Origin: Calendula officinalis
Lineage: Eukaryota > Streptophyta > Magnoliopsida > Asterales > Asteraceae
Direction: 5' to 3'
Assembly: GCA_963853835.1 (NCBI GenBank)
Contig: OY970827.1
Coordinates: forward strand, 79,377,234 to 79,441,233
Length of the DNA stretch: 64,000 nt
The notes under the pieces are model-generated. The model saw nothing but the letters and a program-made list of their open reading frames with translations. It was not told the DNA's origin and made no database searches. Below, piece after piece: positions 1 through 9,315 of the stretch. Made by a program: the position numbers and the translations under genes. The first letter of the stretch is position 1. Each line of letters opens with the position of its first letter.

Positions 1-210
1 TGACAACAAAGGTTATTTAAAATTGATATTGTAAAGTAGGTAGCAAAACAGATAGTTGGTTACCAAAGTTAGCAACAAATCATAGTTAGATATTGTCATT
101 TTAGTTATCTTTTCATTTGATGGACACTTTGATGTTGTATTGCATTTTGTGTCTTCATTGGGTTTTTAAGCTAAATGTTAACGGATAGAAACAATTATTA
201 TTTGTTGCAG

Positions 211-366
211 GAATTTGATGGGATTTATGGGCCAGCATGGCATTGTATTGTCGGGTCAAGTTTTGGATCATTTGTGACCCATTCAGTTGGTGGGTTTATG
301 TATTTTTCAATGGACCACAAGCTTTATGTTCTCCTGTTCAAGACTGCTGTTCAAAGAGCACATTGA
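211..366 (+). CDS. Dynein light chain (LC8-like), last exon
   Basis: This is the 3' terminal exon of a gene that begins left of the window. A splice acceptor (ttgttgcag) ends at 210 and the reading frame runs 51 codons to TGA at 364-366. The peptide starts EFDGIYGPAWHCIVG and contains SFGSFVTHSVGGFMYFS, which matches the C-terminal beta-strand half of dynein light chain type 1/LC8-like proteins (family pattern GPxWxCIVGxxFGSxVTH). LC8-type proteins are small dimeric hub proteins that bind short linear motifs. Land plants keep them although flowering plants lack dynein heavy chains, so the role is as a dimerisation hub rather than in a motor. The C-terminus (KTAVQRAH) is longer than the animal form, as is common in the plant LC6/LC8-like group. 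The upstream start codon and earlier exons cannot be seen. Confidence 0.85.
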   Translation, partial: EFDGIYGPAWHCIVGSSFGSFVTHSVGGFMYFSMDHKLYVLLFKTAVQRAH

Positions 367-888
367 CAATTAATCGCTGCTTTTTATCGTCATAGAAATA
401 GTGTAAAACTTTTGTTGTAACTCATGCATCGACAGTTGTACTTTGTGCCAGAAACAGTCAAGTAGGTAAATGGTTAGTGTTTACACTGATGTTGACAAAT
501 CAGTGCCATAATTTGATTTCGTGGTCAACACTTTAAACTCAAAGTCAACACAAATTTCTTTAGGTTTTTAAGAAATGCTTTTTGCAAGAATATATATTAT
601 TATTGTTTAATAAATATTAATTTGAATTATAAAAAGTATAAATCAACTAAACAAAAATTACACAAACAATATCAAGAAGCAAAATTCAGTCAAAAAGACA
701 TGTTGACTTTTTATGGTCAACTTAACCTTGTATTGTCAACAAACTAGTTACCAAAATACACATTATGTGATATGCAAACACAGTTTTAAGTAATTCTTCC
801 TTGAATGTTGTCCACCTTTGACCTTAATGAGAAATACACATAATGATATCAAGAAACACATTCTTGTAAAAGAATTATTACTGACGTG

Positions 889-1216
889 TCAATGAGAAAT
901 CTGTTTGGCCAATGGGCTGATAGGAATGAAACCTGATGGAGATATAAGAGCATCTATTATGATACCTTTTTCTAGTATTTGCATTGAATATGATAATGCA
1001 ACTGCAAAAAGAAGACAAAAGAGTCTGTTTGCTAATTTGTTTGAATTTACGTGCCCAAATCTTGTAATACCAACTAACATATTCAATTTTTGTCACATCA
1101 GCGACACGTCAACTGACACTCAACTTATACACACATGTCAACCCCTTTGGCTATCAACTGGAGCAGGATTTCCGTTATCAAATTCTGAATTGCATCATCT
1201 GGAAATAATACAAATT
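889..1216 (-). CDS. Possible two-exon tail of an unrecognised minus-strand gene
   Basis: On the minus strand two segments look coding and join in phase. The first is 1216..1133, after an acceptor ending at 1217, and reads FVLFPDDAIQNLITEILL and on to LIAKGVDM. The second is 1001..889, after a good polypyrimidine tract and a TTGCAG acceptor, and reads ALSYSMQILEKGIIIDALIS, then PSGFIPISPLAKQISH and a stop. The proposed intron (1132..1002) is GT-AG and 131 bp. The composition looks like real protein, but I do not recognise the family. I could not find the upstream exons, which should lie right of 1216. It may be a decayed gene fragment, or a gene whose first exons I missed. Confidence 0.3.
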
Positions 1217-2126
1217 CTGCAACTTTACAAAAAAAAGGGGATATAGTTTGATTTTTGAGGTCAAACAGGCTAATTTGATAACATTTTTCTTTTTACTCTA
1301 ATTGATGGATTAATTATCCATCAATAGACCATAAAAAATAGTATTATGACTTCAAAAGTCAAATTGTATCAGGCAGTAAGATTTTGAACACATCAACTAG
1401 CACAGGTAGATCATTTTATCGACTAAATATAACAACGGAATTTAATAGGTTTTACTGAATTATTAAAGTTGAAAATTACAGAGCTCATCTTGATCAGAAG
1501 CTATAACAAAAATGCAGGAAACCCTAGCTAGAAATATATGAATAAATGTTAACTAACACAGCATCATCTCCACACACGCACCCACACATCAAAAGTATGT
1601 TTACGAACCACTTCAAACCGGGCAAGTTAGTTATAGAACTGGATTTGAACCGTGTTTTTATTTAATTTTCTTTTAATCTCACTTTTTTTATTAAAGTGAA
1701 TATTTTATATCATTCTTTTATACGTTTAAAGCTTTATTATATGTTAGAAGTTTAAAAAACCAAGTTTCTAGTTGTCACTATGCCTTTGGTTGGAGAGAAA
1801 GGTAAATTCCTTTGGTTATCCGAAGTGAAGAGACGAGTGGAAGAGGGGGTCTAAGGGATATTTTAATATGGTATTAGTATTTTGTGTATGTATATGTATA
1901 TTTTATAATGTGTGAGATCAAAAAAAAAATGAAAAGAAATGATATTGTTGGAATGAGTATGTCATAAGACATAACTCTAATAGAAGAAAAGTTGAAGTAG
2001 TCAATTGGTGTCACGGTACGCTTGACCAAACTAATGTGATATGAATTATAAGTTGTGTTTCAAGTCCTAAATAACTCATTATCATAATCTTAAACTGATG
2101 TAAATGTTACATATATATAACTATTA

Positions 2127-2160
2127 CTAGCTTCAAAGCCCGCCCGAATGGGCGGGCATG
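2127..2160 (-). mobile_element. Helitron-like 3' terminus
   Basis: Read on the minus strand, a perfect 8-bp GC-rich stem with a 4-base loop (2138-2157, GCCCGCCC on both arms) is followed seven bases later by CTAG (2130-2127) and then a T. This is the Helitron 3' signature: a hairpin close to a terminal CTRR, inserted between A and T. The element body would extend to the right. I could not locate its 5'-TC end, so the size is unknown. Confidence 0.4.
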
Positions 2161-3521
2161 CTTCGAGAAGGATATAAAAAATAACAAAAAAAATATTGTA
2201 GAAAAGATATCAGATGTTATTTAAATTTTCGATTGTTGGGCTATGTATAAGTCGAAGACATCCCATTAATTTCACAATCCATATTAAATGAATAAGTTTT
2301 ATGGGCTTAAAATTTTAACGTTTTGAAGTCAGGGTGTAAATTGTAATAGAACATAAGGCTCAAAACACGTATTCATTTATAACGTGTTAAACCGGACCGA
2401 TCTAGGGCTTTCGTAATTCGTATTTTTTGGGGGGAAATGTTTCAAATCACGATGGTTTAAACCATTTTCAATATTTCTACTGTAAGTGTAAAATCGCCGG
2501 TTAACTTTTTTTATTCACCTATTGTTTGCAAAATTTGTGTGGATCGATATGGTTTCCCACATACCCGTAACCTTCAAGTTTCACACAACCATGTATATGC
2601 TCGAAATGGGATTAGCTTTTATGTAAACTGTTTTTGCATGTATGCATATTAGGCTATGTTTATGAAGAAGAAAAAAACTAATTGGACTATAAATTAGGGT
2701 TTATAATAAATAAGATTTCTTTGATTTAAATTAGTGTTATCCACATATTGAAGTGGTACCCGTGAATCAAGGCTAAAGGCAGTAGGGGTTTCCTAAAATG
2801 TCTATATTTTTATATCGTTGATTACGTGGGTCGTGAAAGGTGAGATTTTTTTTTCCTTAACTAATGTGTTGCATATTACCACCGAAATTTAAATGCTGAA
2901 AAAAACAAAAATAAATGTTTTAATTTGAGAAAAATATTAATATGGAAAGGTTATAAATGCAGGGTAAATAACATAGGTAGATTTAAAATTCCGTGATTAC
3001 AAAGATATGAAGCATTTATGACTAAGAACTTCAGTATAATTGCTATTAAGCAGTAATAAAATAAAGTGATGAAGCAATTCTTTGTACCTAATGTTGTTCT
3101 TTGATGCGGGTAATCGGAATTGGCTTTTGCTGTGTAATTTTTTTTTTTCATATGTTAAACCCGGTATTATATAAGGTTAATGGTTAACCTAAATTCAAAT
3201 ATGGTAAAGAGATTAACTAAATCACGGGATTTAAGGATTTTATTAAATACCGTATATAAGACCGAAATTTAGGTTGATTAGTTTTTTTTCTCCCAAATAA
3301 TACAGCTGTATTATTTATTGTACTTGAATGTAAAATCTGTGATAGAATAATTTCAGGTATCTTTGGTTTTGAATGTAGTTTGTTACCATAAATGCAGGAG
3401 TTTTGAATTGAAACTCAAACGATTTTGTTCATGAAATGCGTGGTCCAATAGGAGAATTACAGGTGGCATAACGGGCTAATGAGAGAGCTTAGAATTGCCT
3501 AGTTGTCAAACCAAAGTTAAA

Positions 3522-6500
3522 TTAAGGCTCATATATAGGAGAAGATACTTTCAGATTTCGAAGATGTTCAGCTACTTCTGTTAGAAGTTTAGTTCCTTCA
3601 TCGCCCTTTTCGAGTGTCATTGCAGTTTTCTTCAAGAATCCGCTTTCGGCTTCAATGGCTGCCAACCTCTCCCTCAATAGATTCACCTCTCTCCTAAGTG
3701 TCGCGTTATCACCCTCACCTGTTCATTAAGGTAACTTATTACGTATCAATTTATCTATTTTCTTATAAATGAATCGATTTTGGCTTCCGATTTTATTTCT
3801 AGCAACTATGATTTGAAAAATAAATAACTCAAATATAAATCGGTTAAATTGTTCAAAAAATAAGTGATACACTTTGAAAAATTACATTATTTGACAAAAA
3901 ATAGTGGGGCCCACACCCACCAATAGATCTACTTTAACAAAGTGAAATGACCTCTATACCCTTACTTTTTACTTTTAAACATCATTAACCTCACTTTATT
4001 TAAAAGTTGTGGGACTTATTCCCCACTAACCATCTAATTAATCTAATTTAATCATCATTATAATCTTTTGCCTCAAAAACCGTGAAACCCAAAGTGTATC
4101 ACTTATTTTGAATCGAAGGAAGTATAAGTAATAGAGTTTTTAAACAAATTTTGTTTTTAAGGTGATTTACCTTTTTATAATATATGGTATTTGAGATTTG
4201 AAAATATGGATACTAGGGATGGCAATGGATCGGATATGGATCGGGTGATGCCATATCCACATCCATATCCATTTATATTTGCACCGTCCATATCCATATC
4301 CATTTAAAATTGTTTCATCCATCCATATCCATATCCATTGGATTAGAGCGGGTAAATGGACATCCGTTGGATTTCGAAAGAATTTTGATTCTTAAATTTT
4401 TTTAGATAATTTACGATTTTTATTCTATACATACATAATTTCTTCAAAAGAAGATACAAATTAAAACATAACGATGAATATACATTCGATTCATAGAGCA
4501 TTGTTAATATGTAGTTAATCTTCAAATGTTGATAGATACAAAAAAGTATGATTTGATATAATTAAAAGCTTAGAACATGACTTATAATGTTTATAAATTT
4601 AGTTATCTTTAATATTGTGTTATGTATAAATTTTATAAATCCAGAAAATTTGTAGATATATATTCTTAATTATGTAAAATTATAATATAAAAAATTTAAT
4701 TTCGGGTTAAGTGGATTCATCCATGGATTGAAAATCAGCATCCATATCCGCTCCAATATTCACCCATTTAACTTCGTCCATATCCACCACCGACGGATCG
4801 GATCGGGTGGATGATCATCGGGGCGGATGTTGATTGCCATCCCTACTCTTCCACAATGCTCCACGTATCGATCGGTTGTGTCCAATCAACCACTTTCTAG
4901 GATTTGGAATATATATGGAGTCCCCTTTTACTTTGAAAATCTCATGGGTGTGACTACAAATGATTGACATTTGGCACATTGTCGAGAGTATCCGAATTTT
5001 CAAATCTGGAATACCATATTTTTTAAAGAGATGATAAACCAACCATAGAAACGAAAATTTGTATGAAAAAACTTCCCCAATAACGTTAGGTTTAAAACAA
5101 AGAGTTAAAATCATATACATACTTGTATTGTTATATTGGTGATGCTCATCTTGTGCGTGTACATGATTCTCAAAATCTTTCAACATTCCAAAAAGCTGAG
5201 ATTTCTCACTTTCATAATTCACACTATGATCCTCCACATCCGATTTCTCGTCATGAGATGACAAAGATCGCGGCTGCAAATCATCATAATATTCATCGTA
5301 CCCATCACTATCAACTTTCCTAATCTCACCAAACCGTTCTCGATAAGCATCAAGTTGATTATCCAAAATCTTCACATCTTCCTCTTTTTTCGCAAGCAAA
5401 TCTTTAAGGATTTGAATGGCTTCTTCATCGTACTCAGCTTGTTCATCCATCATTCTTTGATATTGTAACGCTTCCATATGAATTCCAGCTTTTTCGGCTT
5501 GTAATCTTGTGATCATAGCCATTGCATTATTGGCTGCAACTGATGCAGCACTGCGTTCTTCGTCGAGCTCCATGTATAATGTTACGAGGTTTTTTTTATT
5601 GTCGGTTACTTGTTTTTTTAGCTGTTGGAGAACTGAAGATCCGTCTGTCGGTGATTCGTCGATGGGTATTTCGGTAAATATCTCGTGTTTTTCTAATGGG
5701 CCTTTTTTGGGTGGCTTGTTAGAAAATCTTGGACTCACTGGAATAACGGTTTCGGTTAATGGGATTCCGAAGAACTTGTTTCCTTCTGTGTTTGCAGACA
5801 TTAATAATGCTCCAGATTTTACATCTTTCATCTCTGCATAGATTAACTCGTAAAATGTTAAAATTGTTTTACTAACGGCTTTTCAGATTGGGTTGGTATT
5901 TTCAGTTTTTCTATTTGTGATGACCTTTATATTTATTAATTGGGAAAACTTATTAAGCCTTTAAATAAATTTAAAAATGTAAGCTTAATAAAAAGCTTAA
6001 AAGCCTTAATAAGCTTTCCCAAACAACCCGAGTGTATCTATCTCATGCCAACTATTGAAAATACACTTGATGTATCTTCTAAATTGATAAAAAAAAAACA
6101 GAGTCAATTCATTGTTATTTGTTAATTACACAATTTTAAGAAACTTTTAAGTTTATTAAATGTGTGTTATCTCATGTGTTTAAAAAACGAGTTAGACAAA
6201 CTCAGGTTTTCTAATATGGGTCCTGGGCACATATTACATAAAGTTAAATGTAATTTTTGTCTATTATATTAATTCATATAAAGGTTTCATTTTAATTTTA
6301 TAAAGGGAGAAATTGGTTTTACACAAAATAATTAATGACTCGTTAATAAAACATTTTACATTAATTAAAGAAATTCGGGTTCATTAAATGTTTTGTATCA
6401 TGTGCTCCTGCCTCCTAAGACACATATTAGAAAAAACTCATTTAAAAGTAGTTATTAACACTCACTTAATAGTGTTACTTTTCTATATACAATACATAGT

Positions 6501-8224
6501 GGGGTTCATGGTTTTTTTAGACAAAAGATAATGAATATTAAAATGGATTAAACTGAATAGTTAGTGGATGATGACTCCTACTATTTTTGAATGAATTAAT
6601 ATTAATTATGTTTAAAAGTAATAATAAGGTTAAAACAATTATTTCACTATATCAAAATGGATATTTAGTGATAAATAAGTTTCTTTTGTCATGTAAATTT
6701 TAAAGTGTATCACTAATTTTAAAAGTGCAAAAAATGAAAATTATATGTACTTGTGTCACTAAATGTTACTCCATCCGTCCCACAAAAAACTTCTCATTTC
6801 ACTTTAAATTGTTGTCCCACAAATAACTTCTCATTTCTCATATTTGATGGGTTCCACACAATAAAAAACTACTCCCTCCGTCCCTAAATAAGGTTCCCAT
6901 TTCTCTTGGGCACAAGTTTTAAGGAAAAAGTTAGTGGTGAGTCATTGGTATTAAATTTGATTAAAATATAAAGTTGGTTTGGAGAGAGAAAGATAGTTTG
7001 TGGATAGTTAGTAGTGAGGTCCTTGATAATTATATTATTTTATTAAGTGGACCTCATCCCCCTGTGAAATGGGAACTTTATTTAGGGACAAAAAATTAGA
7101 GAGAAATGAGAAGTTTATTTAGGGACGGATGGAGTATTATTACTAAGGACCCCACCACTAATATCCACTAATTATATTTCTCTCTCCAACTCAATCTTAT
7201 ATTTTAATCAAAAGTATTATTAATGACCCCACTACTAACTATCACCTAAAAACTTGTGCAAAAGACAAATGAGAAGTTTTTTGGTGGGACGGAGGAGGGA
7301 GTACTTTTCTTGTATTATACTATCTATGAAGTGGATTTAAGTAAACTCACGTTTCACGTTTGTGTTGGATCCATATTCATTTTCGGGCATGTCCGAATCG
7401 TTATCAGATCCAAATCTGAGCTCGCTAAACCGATTTTGCGAAGCAAATGCTCTAGGTGATGACATTGGTGCGAGTGAAGAAGTTGCTCTTGGTGGAGAAG
7501 AATTTGGAAATAAAGCCGAAAATGCCCTAGGCGAAGAAGGTGGAAAAAATGAAGATGTTCTTGGAGACGATGGTGCTAATGACGAAAACGCCCTCGGAGA
7601 CGAAGTCGGCAACAGCGAACCCAATGCTCGAGGAGAAGGAGGTGGAAACATTGAAGAATTACGAAGGCTCGATAAGCTTTTAGAGTACTTTTTAGAAGGT
7701 TGTTTCGGCTTCAAAGAATCACCACAACATGAACAAATATTTGTATCAATCGTCCGATTGTTTTTATTGTTATTTTTCTTAACCTTTTTCTTCGGTTTCC
7801 CGAACATTTTATGATCATCTTCGGTTTCTTTGTTAGTATCGCTATCGTTATCTGAATCGGATGCTTTATCGATTGCAAATGAGAGAAGACAACCTTCACA
7901 CATGGTTCGAATATCGGATAGTTTTCTATGAACATGACAATATGCTAATGAAGATATGTCTTTCTTGTGAGTTTCACATATCGACTCATTGTAATACAAA
8001 TTAGGGTTTTTGCCACAAATTGCATGATCGATCCGTGTGCATAGAATGCATGGAGGGTCTAATTCAAATGTATCCGCGAATTTGTTCGAGATGAATGCAA
8101 AGAATCCGTCGAGATAAAGTGAGATTATTAGCATCCACTCGAGAATTGCCCAAACGACAAAATGTGGGAATATGCCTAACTCTTCTTCGACAAATATTCT
8201 GAATGTTCGTTTCGGTGAAGCCAT
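3522..8224 (-). CDS. Myosin-binding protein with GTD-binding domain (MYOB5/6-like)
   Basis: Three exons, 8224..7351, 5833..5123 and 3718..3522, join in phase to a 593-residue protein. It starts MASPKRTFRIFVEEELG, followed by a hydrophobic segment (about residues 20-40) and the cysteine motif DPPCILCTRIDH with a second Cys/His cluster (YCHVHRKLSDIRTMCEGC). Exon 2 holds the GTD-binding (DUF593) coiled coil (about residues 345-430), and exon 3 ends in another coiled coil. The family comprises plant membrane-anchored receptors that bind the globular tail of class XI myosins on motile vesicles. The middle is low complexity, with repeated SSPRA/F units rich in Ser and Pro. The ATG at 8222-8224 is preferred: an in-frame extension to 8344 encodes an atypical hydrophobic leader and is probably 5' UTR. 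The introns (1,517 and 1,404 bp) are enlarged by transposons. MYOB5/6/7 is the closest subgroup from memory. Confidence 0.88.
3855..4130. mobile_element. MITE (family with 'aataagtgatacactt' termini)
   Basis: Inside intron 2 of the myosin-binding protein gene. The left part contains aaaaaataagtgatacactt and the right end contains gtgtatcacttattttgaat followed by cgaaggaagta, giving inverted termini. The interior matches the copy at 19107-19420 (for example tagtggggcccacaccc versus its reverse complement). The left boundary is approximate. Confidence 0.5.
4214..4845. mobile_element. hAT-like non-autonomous element with TAGGGATGGCAAT termini
   Basis: The left end TAGGGATGGCAATGGATCGG and the right end ATTGCCATCCCTA are inverted repeats, and subterminal sequence on both sides is rich in GGATATGGATCGG-type repeats. 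The terminal motif is of the hAT kind. No clear 8-bp target duplication remains (atggatac versus ctcttcca), so the insertion is old or the superfamily call is wrong. The element lies wholly in intron 2 of the myosin-binding protein gene. Confidence 0.5.
6767..7303. mobile_element. Stowaway-type MITE (outer, interrupted)
   Basis: The termini are TA-CTCCATCCGTCCCAC at the left and GGTGGGACGGAGGAGGGAG-TA at the right, with the TA target dinucleotide expected of Tc1/mariner-derived Stowaway MITEs. It sits in intron 1 of the myosin-binding protein gene and is split by a second element at 6870-7136. Confidence 0.7.
6870..7136. mobile_element. Stowaway-type MITE (inner, nested)
   Basis: A complete copy from TA-CTCCCTCCGTCCCTAAAT to TTTAGGGACGGATGGAG-TA lies within the outer MITE. 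Its 'ctaaataaggttcccatttc' subterminal sequence differs from the outer copy's 'acaaaaaacttctcatttc', so it belongs to a different subfamily that inserted later. Confidence 0.7.
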
Positions 8225-9315
8225 TGTAGGATAGAATTCGAGAAAGGAAAAGAGTATCGAATTCAGAATGAATGAAATTAAATGGGAGTGACACACAAAG
8301 TAACGAAAGATCAAGTAGCCAAGTAGCAAGATCATGATCCACATTTTTCTCTTAAAATGGTGTGAAAGAGTATGGTTTGTTTTTGAAGTGGTCTATTAGC
8401 TGAATTAATGGTATATCATGCATTTTTTTTCCTTCAATTTTCATTAAAAGTTTATTGTTTTAAAAAGAAAACAACGAACTCGGATTATATCACGTTGTCT
8501 TTAACATTAAAAGTCAATATTTTTTCTTTTGGCAAACATGACTTCCCGTGTTGAAGTAAAGGTTTCCACAATATATGAAAATAGCAAATAGTTTGTCTTT
8601 TACTGTTCTTTTTTATTTCTTGCAATTAAGATCTTGTGTGCTTATCCAAGACTTCTAGCCTAGTAGTATTGATGAAAAAGATAATGTGTTACCCATAACC
8701 TATAGGTCATGAGTTCAAATCCCGCCATGGACTTAGGTGGTGAGGTTTATTCCCCATAGGTGGATGATTCGAGAGAATGCATACTGTCTGCCCCTTGTGG
8801 ATGTTAATGTCTAACCTCGAACCACTAACTTACCAACTTACCGTTCAAAAAAAAAAGAAGGTCTTGTGTGCTTATTGATCCCAATCCTTGTTAATAACGT
8901 TTAGTGAAGTGTTATTGAATAATTCAGTAGAAAGTTTGTTTATGTGCATTGATTTATAGTGGTACATGAATGTTACTTTTTAATTGAACTGTTAGTATCG
9001 TACATGTAGACTTAATTTTTCTTAACAAATGAATACCAACACTTTGTTTTAAGTGTTGTGAAACTTATTTTTTTAACAAATGGATACAAAGTCAAATAAC
9101 GGAGCACTTAATACATACACGGCTAGTTTTCTTCACATGTTACTTAAAAGGAAAAATATCTAAGCATTGTATATTTATGAAGTAAAACTGAAAACAATAA
9201 TTGGTCGACTATAACAAAATTTGGGTAAACAACAAGCAATTAAAAATACTAGATGCATACACGTCGTCTTACTACATAAATGGGTGAGTTTCCATTACGT
9301 GTTTTAGTAGTAAAT
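8225..9315. other. Intergenic region: promoter side of the myosin-binding protein gene
   Basis: Between the start of the myosin-binding protein gene and the stop of the NOL9-like gene, both on the minus strand. It holds the SINE at 8646-8861. No other gene is visible. Confidence 0.6.
8646..8861 (+). mobile_element. tRNA-derived SINE
   Basis: The element is flanked by a perfect 14-bp direct repeat, TCTTGTGTGCTTAT, at 8632-8645 and 8862-8875, which is the target-site duplication. It contains a clear RNA polymerase III B box (GGTCATGAGTTCAAATCCC, 8705-8723) and an A-box-like TAGCCTAGTAGTATTGAT about 45 bp upstream, and it ends in an A-rich tail. Size (216 bp), promoter layout and tail all fit a SINE. 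Confidence 0.8.

Larger units (their letters stand above)
367..3521. other. Intergenic region with repeat debris
   Basis: This stretch separates the dynein light chain exon from the 3' end of the myosin-binding protein gene. Apart from the coding-like pieces at 889-1216 and the Helitron-like terminus near 2127, I see only AT-rich sequence with no convincing gene. Confidence 0.5.

Noticed and set aside
5042..5122. Continuation of the myosin-binding exon 2 frame past 5123 to a stop at 4815
   Set aside because: A GT donor at 5122 in correct phase joins the next coiled-coil exon. The extension is intron and transposon sequence.
7362..7814. 150-codon plus-strand frame rich in Gly, Glu and Asn
   Set aside because: Antisense shadow of the Ser/Pro-rich part of the myosin-binding protein exon 1.
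8225..8344. In-frame N-terminal extension of the myosin-binding protein
   Set aside because: It encodes an extra hydrophobic leader not seen in the family. The MASPKRTF start fits better.
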